A stretch of 64,000 nt of DNA, taken from positions 806,001-870,000 of the forward strand of contig JAGPNK010000014.1 in assembly GCA_020746835.1 (NCBI GenBank), written 5' to 3'. Shown one piece after another: positions 32,244 to 42,103 of this stretch. Under the pieces are notes generated by a model. It worked only from the letters and a program-made list of their open reading frames with translations. It ran no database searches and was not told the DNA's origin. The stretch comes from Stachybotrys elegans. Its lineage: Eukaryota; Ascomycota; Sordariomycetes; Hypocreales; Stachybotryaceae. Every line of letters begins with the position of its first letter. Within the stretch, counting starts at the first letter, position 1. The position numbers and the translations under genes were made by a program.

Positions 32244-34010
32244 ATGGATAACGCATCCGAGTCCAGCTATGGGGATTATTGGTCTCCGTCCGAGATGATT
32301 ATCCCAGATTTGTCCGACCTACTCGTATTCAGAGCCGAAGAAGACGACCTCAGCTACGATGACTCTCAAGGTTCCATCATGTCCGGACACGCCGTTATGC
32401 GAGAGAGGGAAACAATGACAGAGACGGAGCAATATTTGGAGTCGGCAACACCTTACATGCGCTTTCTCGATTGCGTCGAACAAGAGAAGAAACTGCTTCA
32501 GGAGGCCATTGCCAATAACAAAAGTCGCGTTTCCGGGCCGGCAATAGAAGAAAAGGCAAAGGTTTCTGTCAAAGAAGACTGGGTCGAACAGGGAATATGG
32601 AGAGTCGAATGGGAGAGGGCTGGCATGCCGGGCTCAGGGGACAAGTGGCGGCACGAGGAGGAACCGTCGAAGATATACGACAAGATTATGCCGCAGCAGA
32701 GAGAGCTTTCTGCTCCGCTCAATACCTTCCCAGCAATACAGCGCCGGGGGAAAAGACTCGCCCAATTCGGCCAGCTCCCGAGCCAGAGAGTCCTGGACAA
32801 AATCCGCGACGCGCAGGCCCTCGCGGATGAGGAGCACAATGCCTCTCGGCCCATCAACCAGTTCCTCCACGAGGTCAGCAAGACCAAGAAGCGAATCAAG
32901 GCTGACCGAAGCTACGAGATGGACGAACACTCCGACTTCCTCATCAACACGTCCGCCTACGATGTCGTCAGGGTCCGTTGGGAGGAGCTGAAACTCTGGA
33001 ACGCGATTTGGTGCACCCTTCCTGGTGAGAAGTGGAACCACGAGTACTCGATACAGGAACTCAGGGAAGGACTGGAGGCTTATAAGAGTCTGATCGGCGA
33101 GAGTGTCATCAGCCAATATTACGATTCGGGTCCTTCGAAGCGCAGCCGCGACGCAATCGACGATGGGGAAGAGCGGCCTTCAAAGCGAGCCAGACATGAT
33201 GGCGTAGACAGAGGTGGCGATGCTCGGGCTACCATTCCCTCGAACACTACGCAGACCACGGGAACCTCGTCCGTTAATGGGTGTAGCGCGATGCTGCCTC
33301 CACGCGCTGATGGCAGCTCAAGGTTTAAACAGTGGATGATCCAGAAAGGTTTGACACTTGCGGACATCACAACCCCCGACCCATACTCTTCGCGCGACTC
33401 GACCGCCCGTCCACCGGCAGGGCAGACGAGTAGACGCGAGTTAAAACGCCGCCACTTGTCGTCTGAGCTTGACGCTAAACCCTTGCATGAAGGTGCTGAG
33501 CAGGTTCACAGTAGGTCACAGCCCTTCGATTCCCAGAAAAGAGAGTCGAGTTGGCTGACATATGCTCCTTCATTGCCACCACGTTCAGGCGCTCCCTCGC
33601 CAGACAACGGTCGTTCAAAGGAAGCCGAAGTTATGGCGCCGAGAAATGCGCTGCCTTCGGCAAGCACAGGGAAAGGTTTCGCACCGCAAGAGGCTCCGTC
33701 TAAGAGCGAGGAGTTTTCTGTTGCTCCGGCCTCGTCGCTGACAACGTCTCTGGACATACCTGATGCTCAACCGCCTAGCACCGCGCGGCCATCTCCCGAT
33801 AAGATTGTGATGGCTCCGTCAAGCAGCCTGGAGGAACCTAGCAGCCAGTTATCTAAGGCCGGAGGCGGAGATGAGCCAGTCGCTTCCACAACTACCCGCA
33901 GACGATCTGGGAGACTTGCAGCCATGGCTCCTAAGTTCGATGCGTCGTTGCTTGATGTCGGCGGCAGAGCGAGTCAGGCGGCTCCGGCCAACATGAAGAG
34001 GAAGACTTAG
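32244..34010 (+). CDS. Unknown nuclear-looking fungal protein (588 aa)
   Basis: A single-exon gene of 588 residues. The first half is helical and charged, with conserved-looking W-R-V-E-W-E-R and N-A-I-W-C-T-L-P-G-E-K-W-N blocks. Two paired basic clusters near residue 300 (K-R-S-R-D, K-R-A-R-H) look like a bipartite nuclear signal. The second half is Ser/Pro-rich and disordered; the end carries R-R-R-S-G-R-L-A-A. No catalytic motif or known domain recognised. Nuclear location is inferred only from the basic patches. Confidence 0.7.
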   Translation: MDNASESSYGDYWSPSEMIIPDLSDLLVFRAEEDDLSYDDSQGSIMSGHAVMRERETMTETEQYLESATPYMRFLDCVEQEKKLLQEAIANNKSRVSGPAIEEKAKVSVKEDWVEQGIWRVEWERAGMPGSGDKWRHEEEPSKIYDKIMPQQRELSAPLNTFPAIQRRGKRLAQFGQLPSQRVLDKIRDAQALADEEHNASRPINQFLHEVSKTKKRIKADRSYEMDEHSDFLINTSAYDVVRVRWEELKLWNAIWCTLPGEKWNHEYSIQELREGLEAYKSLIGESVISQYYDSGPSKRSRDAIDDGEERPSKRARHDGVDRGGDARATIPSNTTQTTGTSSVNGCSAMLPPRADGSSRFKQWMIQKGLTLADITTPDPYSSRDSTARPPAGQTSRRELKRRHLSSELDAKPLHEGAEQVHSRSQPFDSQKRESSWLTYAPSLPPRSGAPSPDNGRSKEAEVMAPRNALPSASTGKGFAPQEAPSKSEEFSVAPASSLTTSLDIPDAQPPSTARPSPDKIVMAPSSSLEEPSSQLSKAGGGDEPVASTTTRRRSGRLAAMAPKFDASLLDVGGRASQAAPANMKRKT

Positions 34011-34948
34011 AGTTAGACTTCTGGAGGAGCAAAGGTCAAAGGTCTTGTCATGCATCCTGAGATTTCTGAATGGAAATAACGAAAGCTGGAAGATACGTTA
34101 CAAGCATCGTGATGATGAATCTCAGCAGGGTATCAGTCTTAGATGGTGCAGTGCTCTATTTGAATGGAGTGTATTTTTAGTATTGCGTTCGCTAGAGGCT
34201 GTAGATTTGAGTTGATATTTCGGTTCTTTTAGACTATGGCAGTTTGCTAATTCATATTTGAACTTTCTTCGCACTGTAAACCGTCGATACACAAGACTCG
34301 ATGTTGCTTTGGTGAACCGCGCCGCTAAACCAGAGTTCCTCAGTCCTGGGTTCATTTCTCACAAGGTTGTGATCAAACAGTACAAATAGAAATCTTGAAG
34401 CTTTGCGTTTCGGATGTTTTCCCAAATTGATCTCAATGGAATGAGGGGAAAAGGAACAGTGTTTATGTGGGATTGCCGGCGGTGAGCAAGAAACATGGTT
34501 CAACACAAGTCGCAAGGAAAGACGTTGCGAACCAGGGCACAGGTCTTCCAGTAGGTTCACTTGTATGTCATTTTATACAAGAAGAGAGGCTTGAAGACTG
34601 CAGTAATCTTGAATATCGTACCGTATGCTTTGTCTCAGCCCCCCATCTTATTTATCCAATTCGTGAGAAGTCCGTTGGGGTGTAGTGAGAAGGTTTGCCA
34701 AGCTGTAATTAGCGAATGCTGACTCTCTGCCGCGTCAACTGGGGCTGCATAACTTGCTCACAAGGGTCACTGCTGACCGGAGACTTATCCGCCGCGAGCC
34801 TGATATCAATGTTTCGAGGTAAACAAGATGGGCCCTCGGTCCCGAGATATGCTGGCAGACCGAACGACTACATATAGGGCCCCGATTCGCCTGATTCTGT
34901 AAACCCCACGGCTCATTATCAAGACCTCCTCCTCCAGGCGCCACCACA
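34011..34948. other. Intergenic, 0.9 kb
   Basis: The left part is AT-rich and probably 3' untranslated sequence. The right part includes an ACTACATATAGGGCC core-promoter-like site near 34868-34882, about 75 nt before the DJ-1 gene start. No gene seen. Confidence 0.35.
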
Positions 34949-35725
34949 ATGCGATTCTCTTCGACGATAGTCCTGTCTTCTGGGGTAGTGGCGGTCCTCG
35001 CTGCTCCGCCGAGAAACTGGGGAGTTGCGCTGTTCAATTCATACGACACCATCGACGTCTTTGGAGTTCTCGATCCTCTCTTTTATCTGTCATTCCAGAG
35101 CCAGATCAACCTGTCCCTCATTGCAGAGACCATGGACCCGGTATGGGTGCGGCCTTACACCGAAGCCGCAAATGTCCACAACTCGACTTTCCGCTTCTCT
35201 ATTAACCCGACTCACACGCACGGTACTGCACCTGAAGACCTGGAAGTGCTCCTGGTTCCCGGCGGCCCGGCCATGCTCTTCGACAACCAGACGGCGACCG
35301 TCGAGTTTGTTCGGAAAGTGTACCCGAACCTCAAGTACCTGCTCACCACCTGCACTGGGGCGGGCATCGCCGCGCAAGCGGGTGTCCTAGACGGCAGGAG
35401 GGCGACCACCAATAAGTCGGCATGGACAAGGATTACAGCACTTGGCCCTGACGTTCAGTGGGTTTCCCCTGCACGCTGGGTAACCGACGGTAACATCTGG
35501 ACCTCGTCGGGTGTAGGTTGAATCATCCCAAAGCCCATATTGCAGGAAGCTAATGATGGGTAGGTTACTTCGGCATTGGATATGGCTTTCACATTTTTCT
35601 ACGAGGTCTTTGGAGAGGCCATGGCTAGCAGAGTGGAAGGCACGGTGGAATACATGAGGAACACTGACCCTTGCGACGACCCCTTCGCATCGAGATTCAA
35701 CGTTCCCCCCAGTGGCCAGTGCTGA
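34949..35725 (+). CDS. DJ-1/PfpI-family protein with possible signal peptide
   Basis: A class-I-glutamine-amidotransferase-like fold, about 241 residues. It has the family's N-terminal W-G-V-A-L-F-N-S-Y-D-T-I-D-V-F-G, the V-P-G-G-P strand-loop, and the nucleophile elbow L-T-T-C-T-G-A-G with Cys near residue 136, then R-A-T-T-N-K and S-P-A-R-W-V-T-D-G. The intron (35513-35563, 51 nt, GTAGGT..TAG) joins T-S-S-G to V-T-S-A; without it the frame stops at once. Relatives include isonitrile-hydratase-like and ThiJ proteins; the reaction is unknown here. The first ~19 residues (MRFSSTIVLSSGVVAVLAA) look like a secretion signal, unusual for this mostly cytosolic family. Confidence 0.83.
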
Positions 35726-36438
35726 CTGAGGCCAGGGGCCTAGAATCACTTCACCGTCTTGGTTGCGGAGGCCAAGACGTAGATATGTTGCATCCAACAG
35801 TGCGAAACTCTGAATACTATCCCTTGTTCCTCATCTTGTGACCGCTAAAGATTCCGAGATTAAATCGATGCAGAAAGTTCGTCTGTTTCCTCTTATACTT
35901 CGCAACCCCCATCAAGGCCCCAACAGATTGGCTCGACAAACATTTCTCTCCAGCAACTTTGATCCAGTCACCCGCCGAAGCCATCAAGCCAGCGGCAGAT
36001 CGAGTCACCGGAAGCCAATTTTCATCGAAAACCTTGATATCGCATCATCGCAGAACTTTCTAACCAATTGTTATCTTGATCTGATATCGTCTTTATCGTC
36101 AGAGGGGGCCTCCTCGAAGTCACTGGTCTGTATCCCATTGGGGCACACGAACGGGAAATCCCACATACTGCGCAACCCAAGGCTCTGCTGGCGCCTTCAT
36201 TTGGTGCTCCTCGAGCATGCAGGCCATGCGGTCCTTGTGCATTGCCAAGTGTAGCTTGAATCTCGTATTTGCCCCCCGTGATATTAAAATCTCGACACTC
36301 CCGAGTGCTACCCTCCCTCACGGATATACGGCGCGGGGCCAAGATGCTGCCGTCATAAATACCGGCCGGCGTCGCATTCAAGCCGACACCCAAGCTAGTC
36401 ACACTTTCCTTTCATCTTCTGTAAATATCTTGAATACA
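35726..36438. other. Intergenic with repeat copy C, upstream of GH67
   Basis: Holds dispersed-repeat copy C (36057-36168), ending about 270 bp before the GH67 start codon, and a GTCATAAATACC core-promoter-like site at about 36352. The repeat therefore lies within the likely promoter of the alpha-glucuronidase gene. Confidence 0.45.
36057..36168 (+). repeat. Dispersed repeat, copy C (left part)
   Basis: Matches 23428-23537 closely: CTTTCTAACCAATTGTTATC, GTCAGAGGGGGCCTCCTCGA and AGTCACTGGTCTGTATCCCA are shared with few changes, several of them C/T (for example CGTCTTTATCGTC here against TGTCTTTATTGTC in copy B). The right part present in copies A and B is missing. Confidence 0.75.
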
Positions 36439-38970
36439 ATGTATCGCTTCCTTTGCCTCGTCAGTTTCTCCGGCGTCGCCCTGGCAGAGAATGGATTGAA
36501 GGCTTGGCTTCGTTACGAACCCCCGCCGCCACCGAATATACCATTGGCAAACCTTCTTCCTTCGCATGTCATTGCTCTCAACGGTTTTCAATCAAGCCCT
36601 GTCTACACGGCAGGCCAGGAGCTCATAGCGGCCCTGCAAAGTCTCTTTGACGTTGCAATTGGCGACGGCGAGGATGAGACTCCCTCTGACGGAAGACCAG
36701 CCGTCATCGGTACCATCGAGTCGTTTGAAGAGGCGTATCCGGACGAGCTCTCAGAAATACCAGACCTGGGAGATGATGGGTACTACGTCAACACAGAGGG
36801 TCAGAAAATCGTCATCCTCGGTAGTAATGCCCGTGGCGCCCTTTACGGTACATTCAACTACCTGGAAAGACTGGCTTTGGGTAATTTCACAAACACCAGC
36901 TTCTCATCGACACCAGAAGTGCCTATCCGATGGGTGAATCAGTGGGACAATCTTCACGGTCGCAGCAGTCAGGGCTCTGTTGAACGCGGCTACGGCGGCG
37001 CCTCAATCTTCTTCGAAGACGGCTACGTCCGTGACGATTTGGACCGCGCCCGGCAGTACGCCCGCATCCTCGCCTCGATCGGCATCAACGCGGTGGTTGT
37101 CAATAATGTCAACGCTGACCCGGCCATCTTCAGCGATCGGAACATTGAAGGTCTAGGCCGGATCGCAGATGTCTTTCGGCCGTATGGCGTCCAGCTAGGC
37201 ATCTCATGCTACTTTGCCTCCCCTGAGCGATACGGCCTCGACACATCTGATCCGCTCGACGAAGACGTCATTACTTGGTGGCAGAACATTACCAACACCA
37301 TCTACAGTCGCATCCCTGACATGGCTGGATATTTGATCAAGGCCAATTCAGAGGGCCAACCGGGCCCTCTGACGTACAATCGGACGCTGGCCGAGGGCGC
37401 CAACATGTTTGCGAGGGCTCTTCGGCCACACGGCGGCACCGCCATGTTCCGCGCCTTCATCTACGATGCCGCCAAGCTCAACTTGGGGGCCAGATGGCGC
37501 GACGACCGTGCTGTACAGGCCGCTGAGTTTTTCGATGGGATGGACGACGCCGTGGATGAGAATGTGGTGATCCAGATAAAGAATGGTCCTATCGACTTTC
37601 AAGTACGGGAGCCCGTTAGCTCCATCTTCTCCCATCTCACTCATGCGAGGCCCGTCCTCGAGATCCAGGTGACGCAGGAGTACTTGGGGCAGCAGTGTCA
37701 TCTCGCATATCTTGGCCCCATGTACAAAGAGATTATTGGCTTTGACTTTGCCATCAACAATGAAACTTCTCCCTTATCAGCCATCCTCAACGGCCAAGAG
37801 TTCAATCGCAGGCCCGGGGGTTATGCAGCCGTGGTCAATGTTGGTCTAGACGAGACCTGGCTGGGCAGTCACTTGGCCATGTCTAATCTCTATGCTTACG
37901 GGCACCTAGCTTGGGATCCATCTAGCTGTCCCGAGGAACTCATTCGTGCTTGGACCCGCCTCACCTTTGGACACGACGAGGACGTCATTGAGACAATCTC
38001 AACCATGTCCATGACATCTTGGCCAGCCTACGAGAACTACACAGCACCCCTTGGCCTCCTCTCTATGATTGACTCAACAAGCCATTTCGGCCCCGATCCA
38101 GCTTCCAGAGTGCACTCATCTATCCCGACTCGAGCGTACCCACGATCGATAGGCATCGATCGTACAGTAAGAAACGGGAGCGCTTATGCAGGTCAATATC
38201 CCCAGCGCGTGGCCGAAATGTACGAGAACGTTGAGACAACCCCAGAGGAGCTACTGCTCTTTTTCCACCACGTTCCCTACAGCCACCAATTGAGCTCCGG
38301 CAGCACAGTCATCCAGTATCTCTATGATGCGCACTATGCAGGTTCTCAGACTGCCCATGACTATATAGGCATGTGGATAAGCCTGAAAGACAAGATTGAC
38401 AGGGAACGATATGAGCATATTCTTTACCGCCTTGAGTTCCAAGCTGGCCATTCACTTGTCTGGCGCGATGCTATCAACAATTTCTTTCGAAGCCTGACTG
38501 GGATACCCGATGAGGCTGGCCGTGTAGGAAATCATACGTGGCGAATTGAGGCAGAAGATATGGAGCTTGATGGCTATACAATCCAAGACGTCCACCCGAT
38601 TGTTTCGGCATCGCGCGGACGGGCCATTGTTACCGCCAGCAATACCACAATTGGCACCGCAACTGCTACGCTCGATTTTCCGACCAACGAGTATGATCTA
38701 GCAATCAATTACTTTGACCTCGCCTCGGGCAACTCCACGTGGGAAGTGTTTATCAATGGCGAGTCAGTATCACAATGGAGTGGTGATGCTGAGTCGAAGC
38801 TCGGGTACGCTCCAGCTCGCAGCATCAACGGAGTTTCGGCGACGCGTGTCACAATTCGAAATATCACTGTATCTGGCGGCGATGTCATACGCATCGAGGG
38901 GACTCCTAGCGGGGAGGAGCTGGCGCCACTCGACTACATCTCTCTACTTCCTCTTTGCGTGGTGGATTAA
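36439..38970 (+). CDS. Secreted GH67 alpha-glucuronidase
   Basis: Removes (4-O-methyl)glucuronic acid from xylan fragments outside the cell. Single exon, about 843 residues, the usual length for fungal AguA-type enzymes. A short signal peptide (M-Y-R-F-L-C-L-V-S-F-S-G-V-A-L-A) supports the start at 36439. The N-terminal domain is followed by the barrel signature I-R-W-V-N-Q-W-D-N-L; the family's catalytic acids fit E in K-A-N-S-E-G-Q-P-G near residue 305 and D/E in N-G-P-I-D-F-Q-V-R-E near residue 385. G-L-D-E-T-W-L-G-S-H and a beta-rich C-terminal region follow. Many N-x-S/T sites. Together with the GH3 gene 6 kb away it suggests plant cell-wall use. Confidence 0.93.
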   Translation: MYRFLCLVSFSGVALAENGLKAWLRYEPPPPPNIPLANLLPSHVIALNGFQSSPVYTAGQELIAALQSLFDVAIGDGEDETPSDGRPAVIGTIESFEEAYPDELSEIPDLGDDGYYVNTEGQKIVILGSNARGALYGTFNYLERLALGNFTNTSFSSTPEVPIRWVNQWDNLHGRSSQGSVERGYGGASIFFEDGYVRDDLDRARQYARILASIGINAVVVNNVNADPAIFSDRNIEGLGRIADVFRPYGVQLGISCYFASPERYGLDTSDPLDEDVITWWQNITNTIYSRIPDMAGYLIKANSEGQPGPLTYNRTLAEGANMFARALRPHGGTAMFRAFIYDAAKLNLGARWRDDRAVQAAEFFDGMDDAVDENVVIQIKNGPIDFQVREPVSSIFSHLTHARPVLEIQVTQEYLGQQCHLAYLGPMYKEIIGFDFAINNETSPLSAILNGQEFNRRPGGYAAVVNVGLDETWLGSHLAMSNLYAYGHLAWDPSSCPEELIRAWTRLTFGHDEDVIETISTMSMTSWPAYENYTAPLGLLSMIDSTSHFGPDPASRVHSSIPTRAYPRSIGIDRTVRNGSAYAGQYPQRVAEMYENVETTPEELLLFFHHVPYSHQLSSGSTVIQYLYDAHYAGSQTAHDYIGMWISLKDKIDRERYEHILYRLEFQAGHSLVWRDAINNFFRSLTGIPDEAGRVGNHTWRIEAEDMELDGYTIQDVHPIVSASRGRAIVTASNTTIGTATATLDFPTNEYDLAINYFDLASGNSTWEVFINGESVSQWSGDAESKLGYAPARSINGVSATRVTIRNITVSGGDVIRIEGTPSGEELAPLDYISLLPLCVVD

Positions 38971-39459
38971 GTCACATGTGTATCCAAGAACATTTACTGA
39001 ATGACGCCGGCTATCCCAGAAGAAACAGATGGGTGTTTATAGCACAAGCTAGAGGGAGCAGTCCCCCAACTGCCGCCTTTCAGCATGTGAGATCTTTACC
39101 AATCTTCAGAGTTTCAAGCGGTGCAACAGCCGTTGAATCTTTCTAGAGTTTGCCATGAAACTGGCGTCCAATGAAATGGCGAGGATAGGTTCCGAAATCC
39201 AAAACTTGGCGCCATTGTAGTCATGACGGGAAGCCACATGCTATTATTTCGCAGAACCAATTCTTGTAGCGGATCATTCGGAGGCCGTATGACGACGCTG
39301 CGCTAGACTGCATGTCTAGGCTCGTCTACTTAAAGGGACATCGTCCTCGTCCACGATTTTGTGTGTTGTCATATGGCCGGTTCGATAAATCATTGTATGC
39401 ATGTTCATCAGACGAACTGGATCACTTGTATTCTCACAATCACCACGAACCTCAAAAAC
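38971..39459. other. Intergenic, 0.5 kb
   Basis: Between GH67 and the RBR gene, both on the plus strand. No gene or repeat recognised; an in-frame ATG upstream of the chosen RBR start lies at its right end. Confidence 0.3.
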
Positions 39460-40861
39460 ATGGCGTGCAATGATCCACTCGTCTGTTTAGAAGACGAGAC
39501 CATGGCTATTCAACTGCAATTGCAGGATATTGAAGACCAGCGCAGTCTCCAGTCGGGGAAGTGGGCGGAGAACAACCCTCCTGACTTCATCGTGGCATTG
39601 AACGACCTGGCGCTTCAATTGGAGAAGGCGCTCACTCTGCTGGCTGACGTCAAATTGGCCCAGAGCATCGGGCAGGCCGTTGAGTGTGATGGCGAAGCCA
39701 TCGAAGAAGCAGAAGCCGAAGAGGTACAATGCTCTCGGGACAGGGAGTTGGCTTTTGAATTGGATGAAGACACGAGTACAGCACCTCGGGCCATGGCGGA
39801 GGTCCCGGAGTACTTGGCTTCTGAAGCAGGGACTTCTGATGGGAGCGACATCGTTCACCAAGTGAAAACGCCTCCCTCCAGTATCTACCCTATGAGTACT
39901 GTGGCTGGGCCCTCGGTTCCTTATAGCCAGAGCGGGACATCTGTCGTCAAAGATACGCCTGAAGCCAGGGTCGAGTGCCTTGTGTGTCGTGATCGACATC
40001 CAGTGAGCAAGACGCAGTACTTGCAATGTCGGCATATCTGGTGCAAACCATGCTTGAAGGACTTTTTGCTTCGAGCTGCCAAAGACCAAAGTCTGTTCCC
40101 ACCAAAATGTGGTGGCCAAATCATTGACACTTCCACTGTCAAGAAGACTATGACTGTTGAGGAACTAAAGCTGTACCAAGCCGCCGAGATTGTGTTTAAC
40201 AACAAGGGCAAAAAGATTTACTGCGCCAACACTTCATGTGCCGAATTCATCCCTACTTCTCAGCGCACTCCTCCTCATGCACACTGCAAGAGTTGCAATT
40301 TGGAGACGTGTATGCGCTGCAAAGCTCTAGCACACGAGGGGGCTTGCCTGTACACTGAGGCGCAACGAGGTTTCGACAAATATGCTGAAGAAGAGGGCCT
40401 TCAGGAATGTTTTGACTGCGGCCATATGGTTGCTCGAGAAAGTGGCTGCGACCATATGACGTAAGTGATATACAGGTCTCACGATTGTGTAAGTGGGCAC
40501 TGATGCTGGCTACAGATGCCGATGCGGGGCGGAATTCTGCTACAGATGTGGCGTGAAATAGAAGCAATGCCGTTGCAGCGACTGGGCGCCGGAGCTACTT
40601 GATCAGCGAGCCCAAGAAGTCGTTGATCGAGAAGCTATAGCACCGCTGGAGCCTCATGTTCGGCAGCAAAGAGTGGCAGATATGAGGCAGCGGATCCTGA
40701 AACGCCACGAATGCAACCATCAAAATAAGTTTAAGCGAGTGAAGGGAAATCGCCGATATTTGACTTGCGAGATGTGCGGCGCGGTTCATCGCAAGTTTCT
40801 TTTAGGCTGTAAACGTTGCGAAATCGAGCTGTGTATGGATTGTCGGCTTCATAGAGTGTAG
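39460..40861 (+). CDS. RBR-type E3 ubiquitin ligase, interrupted by one in-frame TAG
   Basis: RING-in-between-RING ligase that moves ubiquitin from E2 through its own Cys to substrates. RING1 starts at C-L-V-C-R-D near residue 173; the in-between ring follows (Y-C-A-N-T-S-C, C-K-S-C-N-L-E-T-C), and RING2 is E-C-F-D-C-G then D-H-M-T-C-R-C-G with F-C-Y-R-C-G. The start M-A-C-N-D-P was chosen as the family-like N-terminus. Exon 1 39460-40460, intron 40461-40515 (55 nt, CAG), exon 2 from 40516. Directly after Y-R-C-G-V-K a TAG (40559-40561) replaces the position where relatives have Trp; the frame then stays open for 99 codons (K-Q-C-R-C-S-D-W onwards) to TAG at 40859-40861. So this is either a nonsense allele ending at 40561 or a candidate for recoding. 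Confidence 0.8.
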
Positions 40862-42103
40862 TTGGAAATAAACGGCTCATGGGAGGATGTGTTGCATGGC
40901 GAATCTCACAGCAGTGTCACCATGAATCCTCCCATTTAGTGGAAAGCTAGATACAGCGAACGAAGAACTGGTAAAAGGCGATGGAGGTTTGGTTGTCCAA
41001 CGAATATAGCCGAGTGTAAGGAACCATTTCTCGGGGCGTCACAATACATGGCCACCAGCCCAAATGTGAGTGCGTTATCAATACTCTTCGGCCCCACAAT
41101 TTCCTAGTTATTTTCCAGCAATGGCATGTTCTTGAAAGATATTATTGATGAACATGCGCCTCGCCTCTTTTCTAATACCACTTCTCCCCATGGAAACCAC
41201 ATGCTCGTCATATTGGGTCCGATCACAGCTCGTGGGCAATGTGGGCAGGGGCCCGTGCGGTCCTCTCTCCTGTTGGGAGCATGACGTTGGTGGGCATGGA
41301 TCTGGCGCGTAAGGTCTTAACGGTAACTGTTCATCTTGCCTTGTGCATGCCAATGTCTCAGCAGGAACCAAGGGCTCCGCTACTTCTGGGCCGAGTTGCC
41401 CGGGCGGTTGTGGTTTCAGACCAACAGTATGGCCGGGGATATGGACCAGGCAGTGCTTGGTGGAGGGGATTGGGGGAAGGGAGAGTTTTGCCTGCTTGAA
41501 GTCACACCAGAATGTTGTTGGTGGACCTTGGTGTATTTCAGTCCTCGGTGGCGTGGCCGGCTGTGTTGCTCTGAAGAGATGTTAGTTTGCACGGGAGCCT
41601 GACCAAACAAGGTGGGCCATTTTACCGCGCGGTTCGATTTCCACAACCACTCATATTCAGTGGTTTGCCTCCAGACTCCAGCGTTGGTTGTGTTGCTTCC
41701 CGAAGCAGAAACGACAAACCAAGTCACTTGTTCATCCTGCAAGGTTTCTCCATCCCATAGCCGCTGGGATCCTGCCTGCTTCCGTAATTAGCATGAGTCC
41801 TAGTGCCGGTCTGCTGTTCGGTCAGTTAAGCGCTCGGTATTTGACAGAAGCCAATAAGAAGTATAAGCGAATCGCTTTGCCAAGAATTCAGGACCGCATG
41901 AAAGGCGATATCACCAACAACACAACCAGCAGTGCGGCTAGCTCTAGGTAGGGGCTGGACATATCGATTTAGCATTCACCATCTCTCAGTATTTATACCC
42001 AACACCCTCTCCTGCTGTTCTTTGCAATCTACTGCCCTACCACTTTAAGACATCATCCCCATTATCCTCGCAACGCAATCTCAGCCACATACTCGTATTA
42101 GCC
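40862..42103. other. Intergenic, 1.2 kb
   Basis: Open frames of 50-110 codons overlap without family features. A small plus-strand frame (41793-41951, M-S-P-S-A-G-L-L-F-G) could be a tiny gene but has no support. The right end is the leader of the HET gene, with AGTATTTATACCC near 41988. Confidence 0.35.

Noticed and set aside
41793..41951. 52-codon plus-strand frame before the HET gene
   Set aside because: Too short and without family or promoter support.
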